Below are positions 28,005-36,153 of a DNA stretch of 64,000 nucleotides, piece after piece. Location of the stretch: NCBI RefSeq assembly GCF_003173335.1, contig NZ_QGMZ01000006.1, forward strand, positions 1 to 64,000. Direction: 5' to 3'. How positions within the stretch are numbered: position 1 is the stretch's first letter; every line of letters starts with the position of its first letter. The translations under genes and the position numbers were made by a program. The notes under the pieces are model-generated. The model ran no database searches, was not told the DNA's origin, and saw only the letters and a list, made by a program, of their open reading frames with translations. Source of the DNA: Methanospirillum stamsii. Lineage in GTDB: Archaea; Halobacteriota; Methanomicrobia; Methanomicrobiales; Methanospirillaceae.

Positions 28005-28781
28005 ATGAAGATGCTTATTTGTGGAAAAGGCGGCAGCGGAAAGAGTACTCTTACCGCTCTTCTTGCACAGCAGTATGAACAAAAAGGCAAAGATGTAGTA
28101 GTTGTGGATACTGACGAGTCTAACCTCGGATTACACCGATTCCTGGGTGTGAATCCACCAACAGACCTGATGGATCACATGGGCGGAAAACAGGAACTCA
28201 TGGGTAAGATGATGTCAGCCATGAAAAGTTCCGAGGGCATGATGAACATGCAGTTATTTGAAAAGGTTTGGAAGATCCAGGACATCCCTTCGGCCTGCAT
28301 TTCAGAGAACGGAAGAGTAAAACTCGTTTCAATCGGAAAAATTCACCAAGCCGGAGAAGGGTGTGCCTGCCCGATGGGATTTATCGCAAAACAATTCCTG
28401 AAAAACCTGAAACTCGCTTCCGATGAGATGGTTATTGTTGATACCGAAGCAGGGCTCGAACACTTTGGCCGGGGTGTTGAGGAAGGAACCGATGCCGTCC
28501 TGATGGTCCTTGATCCCTCGTATGAATCGGTTTTGCTCGCCAAAAAAGCAGCGGATATGACCGCATCAATGAAACTTCCGATGTATTTTGTTCTCAACAA
28601 AGTGACACCTGAAATAGCCAGTCAAATGAAAAAAGAACTTCCGGTTGAAAAAATAATCGGAGAGATCCCTCTGGACCAGGATATTCTTGCAGCAGGACTT
28701 TCCGGAAAAACCCTTTCAGGGTTCTCTTCTGCAATAGAGCCGGTGGTTCAGAATATTGTTTCGGTAACGATGAATTCCTAA
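28005..28781 (+). CDS. CooC/MinD-like P-loop ATPase
   Basis: The 258-residue protein resembles CooC, the ATPase that helps insert nickel into carbon monoxide dehydrogenase. It has the deviant Walker A CGKGGSGKST, the nearby DTDESNLGLHRFLG, a Cys-x-Cys metal-binding pair in EGCACPMGF, and EAGLEHFGRGVEEGTD with the family Glu/His. The ATG at 28005 gives the normal CooC start. An upstream GTG at 27996 adds three residues. No CO dehydrogenase gene is in the window, so the metal-insertion target is unknown. Its presence in the FmdE/importer operon suggests a role in loading the imported metal. Confidence 0.82.
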   Translation: MKMLICGKGGSGKSTLTALLAQQYEQKGKDVVVVDTDESNLGLHRFLGVNPPTDLMDHMGGKQELMGKMMSAMKSSEGMMNMQLFEKVWKIQDIPSACISENGRVKLVSIGKIHQAGEGCACPMGFIAKQFLKNLKLASDEMVIVDTEAGLEHFGRGVEEGTDAVLMVLDPSYESVLLAKKAADMTASMKLPMYFVLNKVTPEIASQMKKELPVEKIIGEIPLDQDILAAGLSGKTLSGFSSAIEPVVQNIVSVTMNS

Positions 28782-28790
28782 ATCCCTTTT

Positions 28791-29546
28791 TTATATTCGT
28801 AGTGGCATGGTTTTTTTATGAAGGACTATGCTTGCAACGCTCAGTATTATTGTAAATAACAAAAGCATCCAGACATCAAAATAAATCGGGAAATATCCGG
28901 TTCCGGTTAATGAAAAACGTGCGATGTCGGTAAAGTAGGTGAGCGGTGAGAGGTATGCAATAACCTGCCCGGCCCCAGGCATCTGCTCAACCGGCATAAA
29001 AATTCCGGACACAAAGATGAGAGGGAATTTTACCAGGGTTGAGAGTAACATGATGTTCTGTGAGACAGCAGTCGGGGGAACAGAGAGTAACATTCCAATC
29101 GCAGAAAAACAGATAGAACCAATTATTATTGCACATATCAACAAAATCCAATGAATCACTATAACTCCTATTAAGTGCCCGATAAATAGTGCAACCAGGG
29201 TAATCGCAATTCCAAATATGGTTGATGCAATCATATCACCCATAATAATCGATTCCGGAGCAACCGGACAGGAGATAAGACGTTCCAGGGTCCGGGTCTG
29301 TCCTTCCCAGGGGAAAATAACCGGAGAAATAGCAGTTGCAGTAAAAAACAGCGTCATGCTCAGAAGACCGGCAATAAGAAAGGGGAGTGATACAGATTTG
29401 TTTCCCATCAAAAATGCCATACAGAGAAATATTGGCATCAGGATACCGGATATGAGTACCGGAGGCTTATAATAATAGATTCTTAGATCCTTCTTCGCGA
29501 TAGAGAAAGCACGTCTTGTTTGTTCCCGGACCATTCGGATATTCAT
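28791..29546 (-). CDS. ABC-2 type exporter permease
   Basis: The 251-residue protein has six predicted membrane segments of the ABC-2 type: an N-terminal amphipathic stretch, VLISGILMPIFLCMAFLMG, a central SISLP-like helix, IFPWEGQTRTLERLISCPV (the conserved cytosolic loop) and PLIFVSGIFMPVEQMPGAGQVIAYLSP. Export of a small molecule or peptide is expected. It overlaps the ATPase gene by four bases (29543-29546). The two are transcribed toward the CooC-like gene, which ends ten bases away. Confidence 0.85.
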   Translation of the reverse strand: MNIRMVREQTRRAFSIAKKDLRIYYYKPPVLISGILMPIFLCMAFLMGNKSVSLPFLIAGLLSMTLFFTATAISPVIFPWEGQTRTLERLISCPVAPESIIMGDMIASTIFGIAITLVALFIGHLIGVIVIHWILLICAIIIGSICFSAIGMLLSVPPTAVSQNIMLLSTLVKFPLIFVSGIFMPVEQMPGAGQVIAYLSPLTYFTDIARFSLTGTGYFPIYFDVWMLLLFTIILSVASIVLHKKTMPLRI

Positions 29547-30469
29547 TTTTCACCTCCGGTTAGCCGGAGAAACACATCATCAAGTGTCGGGGCAAGAGTG
29601 TTTAAAGAAATAATTGACATTCCTTCATGTTCACTCAGGGCAACAAGAGACCGGATGGCTAGATCCTTGTCCTGTGCGGATAATTTCCATTTGTCACCAA
29701 AACGGGAGAACGTTGTGATTCCAGGCAGATTCCGAAGCATCTCTTCGGGAATATCGCGATTAAAACTGACTTCTATCTGATGAATTTTATCCAGAGTATC
29801 TTTGAGTTTTTCAGGAGAATCGATCGCGATGAGGTTTCCTGACCGGATAATACCAACCCGGTGACAAAGAGTATTTGCTTCATCCATGTTATGAGTCGTT
29901 AGAAAGATGGTAACTCCCCGACTATTCATTTCCCGAAGCATTGAGAGAATCATCCGGGCACTTGAGACATCAAGTCCGCTTGTCGGCTCGTCCAGAAAGA
30001 TAAGTTCAGGCTCATGAATCAGAGCCATGGCAAGAATCAGCCGTTGTTTCATGCCTTTCGAGAACGATTGGACTTTTTTTTGGGCATGCTCATAAAGATC
30101 AAAAATCTGAAGAAGATATAATGTCCGCTCTTTTGCATGTTCAGAACCAAGGCCGTAAAGTTCTCCCATGAACATCAGATTCTGCCATGCAGTCAGGTCA
30201 GGATAGGCATTCGAAGTCTCCGGGACCACTCCGAATTTTTGTTTTGCTAAAAGAGGTGCAGAAACCATACTGTGACCCAGGATCTGCACATCACCAAAAT
30301 CAGGTTTGAGAACACCAGTGAGCATCCTGGTTGTGGTAGTTTTTCCAGCGCCGTTCGGACCTAAAAATCCAAATATTTCTCCTTTTTTCACCGAGAAAGA
30401 GATAGAATTAACAGCGGTGAGCGAACCAAAACGTTTGGTTACATTAATTACGCTGATAGCATCAGGCAT
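29543..30469 (-). CDS. ABC-2 exporter ATPase
   Basis: The 308-residue ATPase has Walker A GPNGAGKTTT, signature FSKGMKQRLILAM and Walker B LIFLDEPTSGLD, typical of exporters of the DrrA/CcmA type, plus a C-terminal regulatory part. It lies just downstream of the cysteine-rich small gene (23 bases) and is coupled to the permease, so the three form one likely transcript under the HxlR operators. The substrate cannot be read from sequence. Confidence 0.87.
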   Translation of the reverse strand: MPDAISVINVTKRFGSLTAVNSISFSVKKGEIFGFLGPNGAGKTTTTRMLTGVLKPDFGDVQILGHSMVSAPLLAKQKFGVVPETSNAYPDLTAWQNLMFMGELYGLGSEHAKERTLYLLQIFDLYEHAQKKVQSFSKGMKQRLILAMALIHEPELIFLDEPTSGLDVSSARMILSMLREMNSRGVTIFLTTHNMDEANTLCHRVGIIRSGNLIAIDSPEKLKDTLDKIHQIEVSFNRDIPEEMLRNLPGITTFSRFGDKWKLSAQDKDLAIRSLVALSEHEGMSIISLNTLAPTLDDVFLRLTGGEK

Positions 30470-30492
30470 GAATAATAAAAATAATGACCTGA

Positions 30493-30636
30493 TTACTCAA
30501 GTTTCTTTTCAAGAGCACTCAGTCTTTCTTCAAAACTCTTTTTCATATCATTGCAGTCACACATTGTTTCTGCTTCGCTTGCCCCGCTACAACAACATGC
30601 ACAGACTTTGTCTCCTTTCTTTTCTGGAAAACACAT
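30493..30636 (-). CDS. Small cysteine-rich protein, 47 residues
   Basis: This gene is short and easy to miss. Translation from the ATG at 30636 gives a basic N terminus, then CACCC with Cys at 12, 14, 15 and 16, then CDC at 26 and 28, and an amphipathic helix to the end (SFEERLSALEKKLE). With Cys 2 there are seven cysteines in 47 residues. A strong ribosome-binding site, AGAGGTGAG, lies about seven bases upstream of the ATG, and the gene is tightly placed before the ABC exporter genes. Metal binding like a metallothionein, or a role as an exported peptide, are both possible. I recognise no family. Confidence 0.7.
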   Translation of the reverse strand: MCFPEKKGDKVCACCCSGASEAETMCDCNDMKKSFEERLSALEKKLE

Positions 30637-30661
30637 ACTTCTCACCTCTTATACCTAGCAT

Positions 30662-30701
30662 ACTATGATAATCATACTATTTAAACTATGACAATCATAG
30701 T
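30662..30701. promoter_or_regulatory. Two operator-like repeats between divergent genes
   Basis: ACTATGA-TAA-TCATACT at 30662-30678 and ACTATGA-CAA-TCATAGT at 30685-30701 are the same 17-base inverted repeat, the second perfect and the first with one mismatch. Their centres are 23 bases apart, about two helical turns. They lie between the HxlR regulator start at 30713 and the cysteine-rich gene start at 30636, so one regulator could control both directions. Confidence 0.72.
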
Positions 30702-30712
30702 AATGACCAGTC

Positions 30713-31141
30713 ATGTGTGTCGATAAAGAACATAAATATCTGTGTGCTGCCGGAGGGATTCTCTCCATAATCTCAAAAAAATGGGCACTCCTAATAATTT
30801 ATAAACTTGGAACCCGGGGAAGACTCAGGTTTACTGATTTTTCAACCGAACTTGATACGATAAATCCCCAGGCATTATCTGAAACACTCAAGGATCTGGT
30901 AAGCGAAGGGCTTATAGAACGTGAATCCTTTCCGGAAGTTCCCCCCCGTGTTGAGTACTTTTTAACCCCGGAAGGTCAGACACTCTGGGAATTAGTAAAA
31001 CCTCTGATACAATGGGCTGCTGAACGCGATTACCGGGATAAGGACAGGTGTGATAAGATCTGCCGGAAAAAAATGTGTCATTCTAAAAATTCACCCTGTA
31101 AACGGGAGTTACAGAATGAAAGAAAGAATAATAATCTCTAA
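30713..31141 (+). CDS. HxlR-family regulator with a cysteine-rich tail
   Basis: The 142-residue protein has an HxlR winged helix: ILSIISKKWALLIIYKLG, RFTDFSTELDTINPQALSETLKDLVSEGLIERE and YFLTPEGQTLWEL. The C-terminal 35 residues are unusual: CDKICRKKMCHSKNSPC supplies four cysteines, with two more near the N terminus (CVDK, YLCAAGG). This makes a metal or thiol sensor likely. It is divergent from the cysteine-rich small gene and the ABC exporter, with the paired operators between. Confidence 0.85.
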   Translation: MCVDKEHKYLCAAGGILSIISKKWALLIIYKLGTRGRLRFTDFSTELDTINPQALSETLKDLVSEGLIERESFPEVPPRVEYFLTPEGQTLWELVKPLIQWAAERDYRDKDRCDKICRKKMCHSKNSPCKRELQNERKNNNL

Positions 31142-31181
31142 ATTATTTCAGAATTAAAACCGATAATCAGAAATAACTCAA

Positions 31182-31209
31182 TTTTTATCTGTTTTTTAAA
31201 ATAAAAAAA
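31182..31209. terminator. Bidirectional T-run terminator between convergent genes
   Basis: A T-rich stretch on the plus strand (ATTTTTATCTGTTTTTT) followed by an A-rich one (AATAAAAAAAG, T-rich on the other strand) lies between the converging ends of the HxlR regulator and the next minus-strand gene. Archaeal terminators are T-runs without a required hairpin, so this could serve both genes. Confidence 0.45.
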
Positions 31210-31236
31210 GTCAGAAGGAACTGATTCAGCCCTTAA

Positions 31237-32250
31237 TTATGTCTCCAGACCTAATGTCTTCTTGGTCTCTTCCATCTCAATTCCACTCTTCAGTCTGCCA
31301 CCGTACAGTAATTTTATTGCTTCCTTATCAAGATCAGAGAGTTCATTGTTCCGGGTTTCACCAACCTGGTAGAAGAAACTGTCCTTTTCAGAGTAGGTAG
31401 TTCCATGCATTCCCATGCTGTAAAGAATACCATAGAGCATATAGTAATGTCTGTCTTCGGTGCTCAAAGAATCTAGGAGGTAGAGATGATCATCTCCTAC
31501 CATTCCAATAAATTCTCCTTCTGGATTTTTAATTAATCTTTCATCGGTTTTTCTATCATCTTTATAGTCTTCCAGCATTTTCTGCGGAATAATCTTGATA
31601 TTATAGAAATTGTATGGAACATCTTCGTAATTAGTCTTTAAAAACCCGAGTGCAAGTTCCTCATCTTCAAATTGTGTAGTGTCAGATAAAGAATTAAGAA
31701 CCGGAGCAAGATCTAACAGGAATTTCGTATCATCTGTGGTGTAGAATGCATCCATCCAGAACTGGTAATCTTTATTTGATTTAAACAGGTTTAATTTTGG
31801 ATTATCATTACCAAAGATAATATCTACAAGATGTTCAGCAACATCGGTTTTATCAAACGTCTTTCCACTTTTCCCCTCTCCTTTCTGTAGTTCTACGAGA
31901 TCACCCCGGATATAGAGTTTTCGTGGAGATACAATACCGATAAGATCACCCTGATCATTGGATATTGGATATTCATCAGAAGTTATCTCATTTTTCATGT
32001 TTTCAAGGTCAGTAGGTGAAATTATTTTGATGTTATAATAGTACCGGTCATCATCCCGGGTTGTTTCACTATCTGAACTGGTTTTTTCTTTAACCGGTAC
32101 TGACTCTTTTTCATCTTCCTGAACGGTTTTATCAGCAGGTGTTACTTCCTCTGATACCTGACTTTTAGATTCAGAGGGCCCGGAAGTACAACCGGCAGTC
32201 AAAAAAACTAATAATAGAAGTGTAATGCTAAAAATAACGTGCCATTTCAT
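31237..32250 (-). CDS. Lipoprotein related to the adjacent 319-residue protein
   Basis: The 337-residue protein has a lipobox (LLLVFLTAGCTSG), an acidic low-complexity spacer, then two similar halves of mixed sequence. The C-terminal part LYGILYSMGMHGTTY...DKEAIKLLYGGRL recalls DUF2927-type putative metalloproteases but lacks an HExxH zinc motif. The next gene (32403-33362) is a paralogue with the same plan (RGLLFSMGFHGEST...DQGAIKLMYGGRL). Anchored at the cell surface; function unknown. Confidence 0.75.
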   Translation of the reverse strand: MKWHVIFSITLLLLVFLTAGCTSGPSESKSQVSEEVTPADKTVQEDEKESVPVKEKTSSDSETTRDDDRYYYNIKIISPTDLENMKNEITSDEYPISNDQGDLIGIVSPRKLYIRGDLVELQKGEGKSGKTFDKTDVAEHLVDIIFGNDNPKLNLFKSNKDYQFWMDAFYTTDDTKFLLDLAPVLNSLSDTTQFEDEELALGFLKTNYEDVPYNFYNIKIIPQKMLEDYKDDRKTDERLIKNPEGEFIGMVGDDHLYLLDSLSTEDRHYYMLYGILYSMGMHGTTYSEKDSFFYQVGETRNNELSDLDKEAIKLLYGGRLKSGIEMEETKKTLGLET

Positions 32251-32402
32251 AAATAATCATGTCCTCATTTTTTTGTTCTGGTAATATTACAAAATAATCA
32301 TATTAAAAAGTAATTTTTTATTACGTTATACATAATCTCAATTCATCTCTATAGTATCAGGATATACGAAAAAAATATCCCTGGATTTCAATGAAAAAAG
32401 AG

Positions 32403-33362
32403 TTAATCATCGATATCAATACCCAATGATTTTTTTACATCATCGGCGGTCAATCCGGATGACAATCTTCCTCCATACATGAGTTTTATGGCTCCCTGGT
32501 CTAGCTCAGATAACTTTGTACCGGTTACATTATCAGGGTTAAAAATACTATCCGGAAGCGTACTTTCTCCATGGAAACCCATACTAAACAATAATCCCCT
32601 GATAAGGAAATGATTCCTTTCATCACCCGTTAGGTCGTTCAGGAGATACAGGTGATTTTTGCGGACAATTCCTACAGAATTATCATTTTTGTCCTTTAAC
32701 AACTGTTCAGTTGAACTATCCCGGTCGTCCAGCAGTTCCTTAAAAAGATCCTTGTCCACGATACTAATCTTGTAATAGAGGTACTGAGTCGGAACATAAT
32801 TCGGTTGATAAGAGGGAAGCGCAATCTCTTCATCTTCAAAGGTAATGGTGCTGGAAAGATCATTGAGAACTGAAATGTACTCACGGACAGCTTCAACATC
32901 AGACTGTTCATACATCGCATCAATCCAGATCATGTAATCATAGGTGTTTTCAAAGAGATCAGTTTGCGCATTATCCCTGCCATAAACGATATCTATCAGG
33001 TGTTTCCCAATTTGTTCTTTAACATTTACTCTTTCAGTATCCAGAACAGGAAAATCATCTTCGTTCAAGTCTCCCCGCAGGTATACAATTCCCGGAGTAA
33101 TTACTCCAATACAAAGGCCCCGGGAAACTTTGAGGGGTACTGCTGATGAACCTGCATTGAATAACACTGATTCAAGCATCTCCGGAGATACTATTCGAAT
33201 TTCAAAAAGTCCCGGATACCCATTCATTATAGCATTACTGCCTGCAGAATCCTCATGAGAGAGATCTTCATCGGCAGTTGAGCCAGGTATCATGAGTAAA
33301 AGAATAGACGTAAAAATTAATAAAAAAATTATGAATTTTTTTATCATTAGTGTTAGGTACAT
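32403..33362 (-). CDS. Exported paralogue of the 31237-32250 protein
   Basis: The 319-residue protein has an export segment (FIIFLLIFTSILLLMIPGS) without a lipobox cysteine, then the same domain plan as its neighbour: YLRGDLNEDDF, HLIDIVYGRDNAQTDLFENT, and a C-terminal RGLLFSMGFHGEST...AIKLMYGGRLSSG. The pair probably arose by tandem duplication. No zinc-protease motif is present. It lies 150 bases upstream of its paralogue in the same direction. Confidence 0.75.
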   Translation of the reverse strand: MYLTLMIKKFIIFLLIFTSILLLMIPGSTADEDLSHEDSAGSNAIMNGYPGLFEIRIVSPEMLESVLFNAGSSAVPLKVSRGLCIGVITPGIVYLRGDLNEDDFPVLDTERVNVKEQIGKHLIDIVYGRDNAQTDLFENTYDYMIWIDAMYEQSDVEAVREYISVLNDLSSTITFEDEEIALPSYQPNYVPTQYLYYKISIVDKDLFKELLDDRDSSTEQLLKDKNDNSVGIVRKNHLYLLNDLTGDERNHFLIRGLLFSMGFHGESTLPDSIFNPDNVTGTKLSELDQGAIKLMYGGRLSSGLTADDVKKSLGIDIDD

Positions 33363-33540
33363 TTTTCAGGATGTAAAAGTTATTCCCTAAGAATCCTATA
33401 TCTCTCCGGAGATATCAGAGAAATTTTGTTTTCTTATCTTCAGAGAATTTTCCTCGCATGAATGATAATTATCAGGATCGATGATACAAAAAATTAGTGT
33501 TTTGATAGAGGAGAAACCCTTCGTCCCCACAATTAACTAT

Positions 33541-34533
33541 TTATGCAAGTTTTTTCTTTGACGGTCGGATTTTTAACAGATCTTCAATGAAAACCAGACA
33601 ATGTTTTAAAAACCGATGATCTACCGGATTATGTATACATCCTCCGGTGAGTCGCTGCCGGACTCGCTCTTCACTTTCATCAGGCATCTCCCTAAACCAG
33701 TGATCTTTATCGAGCATTACAATCCGGCTTACTGATGTAATTTTTTGTCTCAGTTTTGTCTCCAGAAAAAACGCATTACTCACCGGCACATCAAGATCTC
33801 CCGAACCATGCAGAATAAGACATGGATCAACAAGCGCTGAATAGAGAGAAGGGAGAGATTTTTCCTCGGAAAACAATTCTCTGGGGAGATGAAGATCAAC
33901 AAGATAGCCACTTTCTTTGAGCCTGATTTTACCTTTCCCTTTTCTAGATGCCCGGAATATTTTCCCCAGGTTATTCATGATGATATTTGTATCAGGGTCA
34001 AGATAAGGAGAAATATTCTCATCCGTTAATCTAAAACCATAATTTTTTATTGGCAGATATTTTTGTGTCAAAATTGCATCAATATCAGAATAAACCCCTC
34101 CGGCGATGATGTATCCGGCTGGTTTCAAACCATACATTGCCAGTTCACAGAGCATTCTGCTCCCAAATCCATGACCAAATAGTATTGAACGCCGAATCAG
34201 AGAGCCTGATTCCTTGCATATCTGTTTTATTGAGATATAGACATCTGGAATATATGATGCCAGGATCATTTCTTCATCTGTTGGAATAGCATCCGGAGGA
34301 ACTGGTTCCAGAGATAATGTCTCAATTCCACGCGAATGAAAAAAACTGCAGACTTCTTTTTGAAATGAAAGTTCCCGCATCCAGGTATCCTTACGAAGGC
34401 CTGGCCCGCAAAAAGGGAGTAATCCATATACCCAGTCAGGAAGGATAATAACCAGTGCTGAAGACGCGTCATTTCCCGGATGTGATAATTTCCATTGAAG
34501 AGAACAACGATTCGATGTTAAACGAGAATTCAT
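33541..34533 (-). CDS. Alpha/beta-hydrolase-like protein, nucleophile Ser replaced by Gly
   Basis: The 330-residue protein shows the order of an alpha/beta hydrolase: a first strand (ALVIILPDWVYG), SILFGHGFGSRML where the usual G-x-S-x-G elbow reads GHGFG, LILHGSGDLDVPV with the acid and MLDKDHWFREM with the His. The elbow Ser is Gly, so ordinary esterase chemistry is doubtful unless the substitution is compensated. No signal peptide is present. No clear partner genes adjoin it. Confidence 0.65.
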   Translation of the reverse strand: MNSRLTSNRCSLQWKLSHPGNDASSALVIILPDWVYGLLPFCGPGLRKDTWMRELSFQKEVCSFFHSRGIETLSLEPVPPDAIPTDEEMILASYIPDVYISIKQICKESGSLIRRSILFGHGFGSRMLCELAMYGLKPAGYIIAGGVYSDIDAILTQKYLPIKNYGFRLTDENISPYLDPDTNIIMNNLGKIFRASRKGKGKIRLKESGYLVDLHLPRELFSEEKSLPSLYSALVDPCLILHGSGDLDVPVSNAFFLETKLRQKITSVSRIVMLDKDHWFREMPDESEERVRQRLTGGCIHNPVDHRFLKHCLVFIEDLLKIRPSKKKLA

Positions 34534-35277
34534 GTAGATGATTAAGTAATCTCATATCTATTAATACCTATTCTTTTTTGGGTAACATCATTAATACCCT
34601 AAATCGCTTTCTCAATCGTGAAAAGAAATCCCGCAAATAATATTTAGTTTTTTGAAAGATCTAAAATTTTTAAAAATATGCAATAATATTAAGAAATACC
34701 AATTTCGTAATATTTTTCTGACATCAGATCAATTAAGTACTGTGATGGCAGAATAAGGAAGGTTTTTTTCTTTATCAATCAGATATCAGGAAAAATTACC
34801 GCGTGCAAAGCTTGGACACAAATGACATTACACCTGATTTCTGCCATCTCAAATAATTCATTGTCTTTCCAAATCTTTTTTTGATGCTCATAATCCGGAT
34901 GACGATGAGAAGAACAAATACACAACTTAATTATAGTTAGTAAAACATAAATTGTATTGTACTACGGCAATGAGACTACAAAATGAGGTGCCAGTACATC
35001 ACAGAGAAGAAAAATCCGATCATGCTTTTAGAAATCTGGTCCGGGCAAAAATTAGTCTCTTGCTGTCACACCTCAGGCACACCGAAACACTCCGACTTTC
35101 TGCCCGGACTCATGATTTGAATTCAGCATACATTTTGTAGATATCTTTCATGCAAGAATTATTTGTAAAATATTTAAACTTGCATCATCTTATCCATTTT
35201 AAATGGAACTTTTAGGAACTCGGTAACGTTTTTTCGATTATCAGATTCAAAAAAAAGAATAAATCCGAGGAAATATG
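34534..35277. other. Long spacer, no clear gene
   Basis: About 740 bases between the hydrolase-like gene and mcrD. A plus-strand frame at 34970-35140 (MRLQNEVPVHHREEKSDHAF...) is possible but unconvincing. A 10-bp inverted repeat pairs GATGGCAGAA (34744-34753) with TTCTGCCATC (34839-34848), leaving an 85-base loop that could be an RNA structure. The rest is A+T-rich. I find no tRNA. Confidence 0.45.
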
Positions 35278-35766
35278 TTACGCATCCGGATATGCCGGTC
35301 TGATGAGCATTGGTTCAATCGGAGGATGATAATCTGCAAGACCTACAAAAAACTGATCATAGGGATTGTACTGAGGATCTCTACTGATATAATCCGAAAG
35401 CGAAGGCTCTGTTTTTATAAATTTTCCGACAAGGATCTGAAAAGAAAAATCATCAAAAAATTCTTCGCAATAATCAGCTACCTTATCAATTGCCTTATCA
35501 TCAACAGCTTCAACTATCACATCACCCATCAGGACATGCATATTGACATCCTGTTCTGATATTTTAACCATCTTTGGAGAAGGGACCTGGTCAGTATAGT
35601 AATCAGAGGGTTTTTCAGGTGCTTTGCTTAAATATCCCGGCCCATGGACAAGCACCCGGCGAATTCCAGCGATATAAGATAGACCATCAAGAAATTTTTC
35701 CGCATTATCTGACTGAAGCATTCGGATCGGAACAATCCGACATTGAGGATATGAATGTGAATCCAT
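35278..35766 (-). CDS. mcrD: McrD homologue, not linked to mcrBCGA
   Basis: The 162-residue protein matches McrD, the accessory protein encoded in methyl-coenzyme M reductase operons. It opens with CRIVPIRMLQSDNAEKFLDG, continues with GIRRVLVHGPGYL, and ends with FSFQILVGKFIKTEPSLSDY...FFVGLAD, all close to the family pattern. McrD helps maturation or activation of methyl-CoM reductase in an unclear way. Here no mcr structural gene is nearby, so this is a stand-alone copy, either a second paralogue or a displaced sole copy. It is divergent from the PAS kinase gene across a 390-base A+T-rich gap. Confidence 0.87.
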   Translation of the reverse strand: MDSHSYPQCRIVPIRMLQSDNAEKFLDGLSYIAGIRRVLVHGPGYLSKAPEKPSDYYTDQVPSPKMVKISEQDVNMHVLMGDVIVEAVDDKAIDKVADYCEEFFDDFSFQILVGKFIKTEPSLSDYISRDPQYNPYDQFFVGLADYHPPIEPMLIRPAYPDA

Positions 35767-36153
35767 TGTAATCTCCTTCTTTCTAAATTCTTAACTCCAC
35801 CCCGAAAACCCGGACTTGAATTTTTGAGGGATGAAAATTCTGACCTCCAGGGTATCAGTTTTTGAGAAAATGCTGCTCTAACAAAAACAAGGATCAACCA
35901 GGAATAAGATACAGGTTTTCCCTTGTCTGAACCTACTATGACTTTCAGAAAGATATACTTTATTATTAATTTAAAATTAGTACAATTAAATATATAAAAT
36001 TTTAATTTTATTATTAAATTAAGGAAAAGAGTCAGATACCCAAAATTACGGGAAAACCCAACAATCATCAGGAAATATCTGTGATATCGGGAACACATTT
36101 TTCTAAAAGAAGGATAATACAATATGTCGGTGTAAATTTAATTAATCAGGTGA
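35767..36153. other. Divergent promoter region of mcrD and the PAS kinase
   Basis: A 387-base gap with a very A+T-rich core at about 35950-36030 made of TTATTATTAA/TAAAATTTTAA words that can pair with each other. No gene is seen. The AGGTGA sequence at 36148-36153 is the ribosome-binding region of the kinase. Confidence 0.5.

Noticed and set aside
22645-28781. Formylmethanofuran dehydrogenase operon
   Set aside because: Only FmdE-family proteins are present; no catalytic fmd/fwd subunits occur in the window.
34741-34800. C/D-box small RNA
   Set aside because: GTGATGG resembles a C box, but no matching D box is found at the usual distance of about 60 bases.
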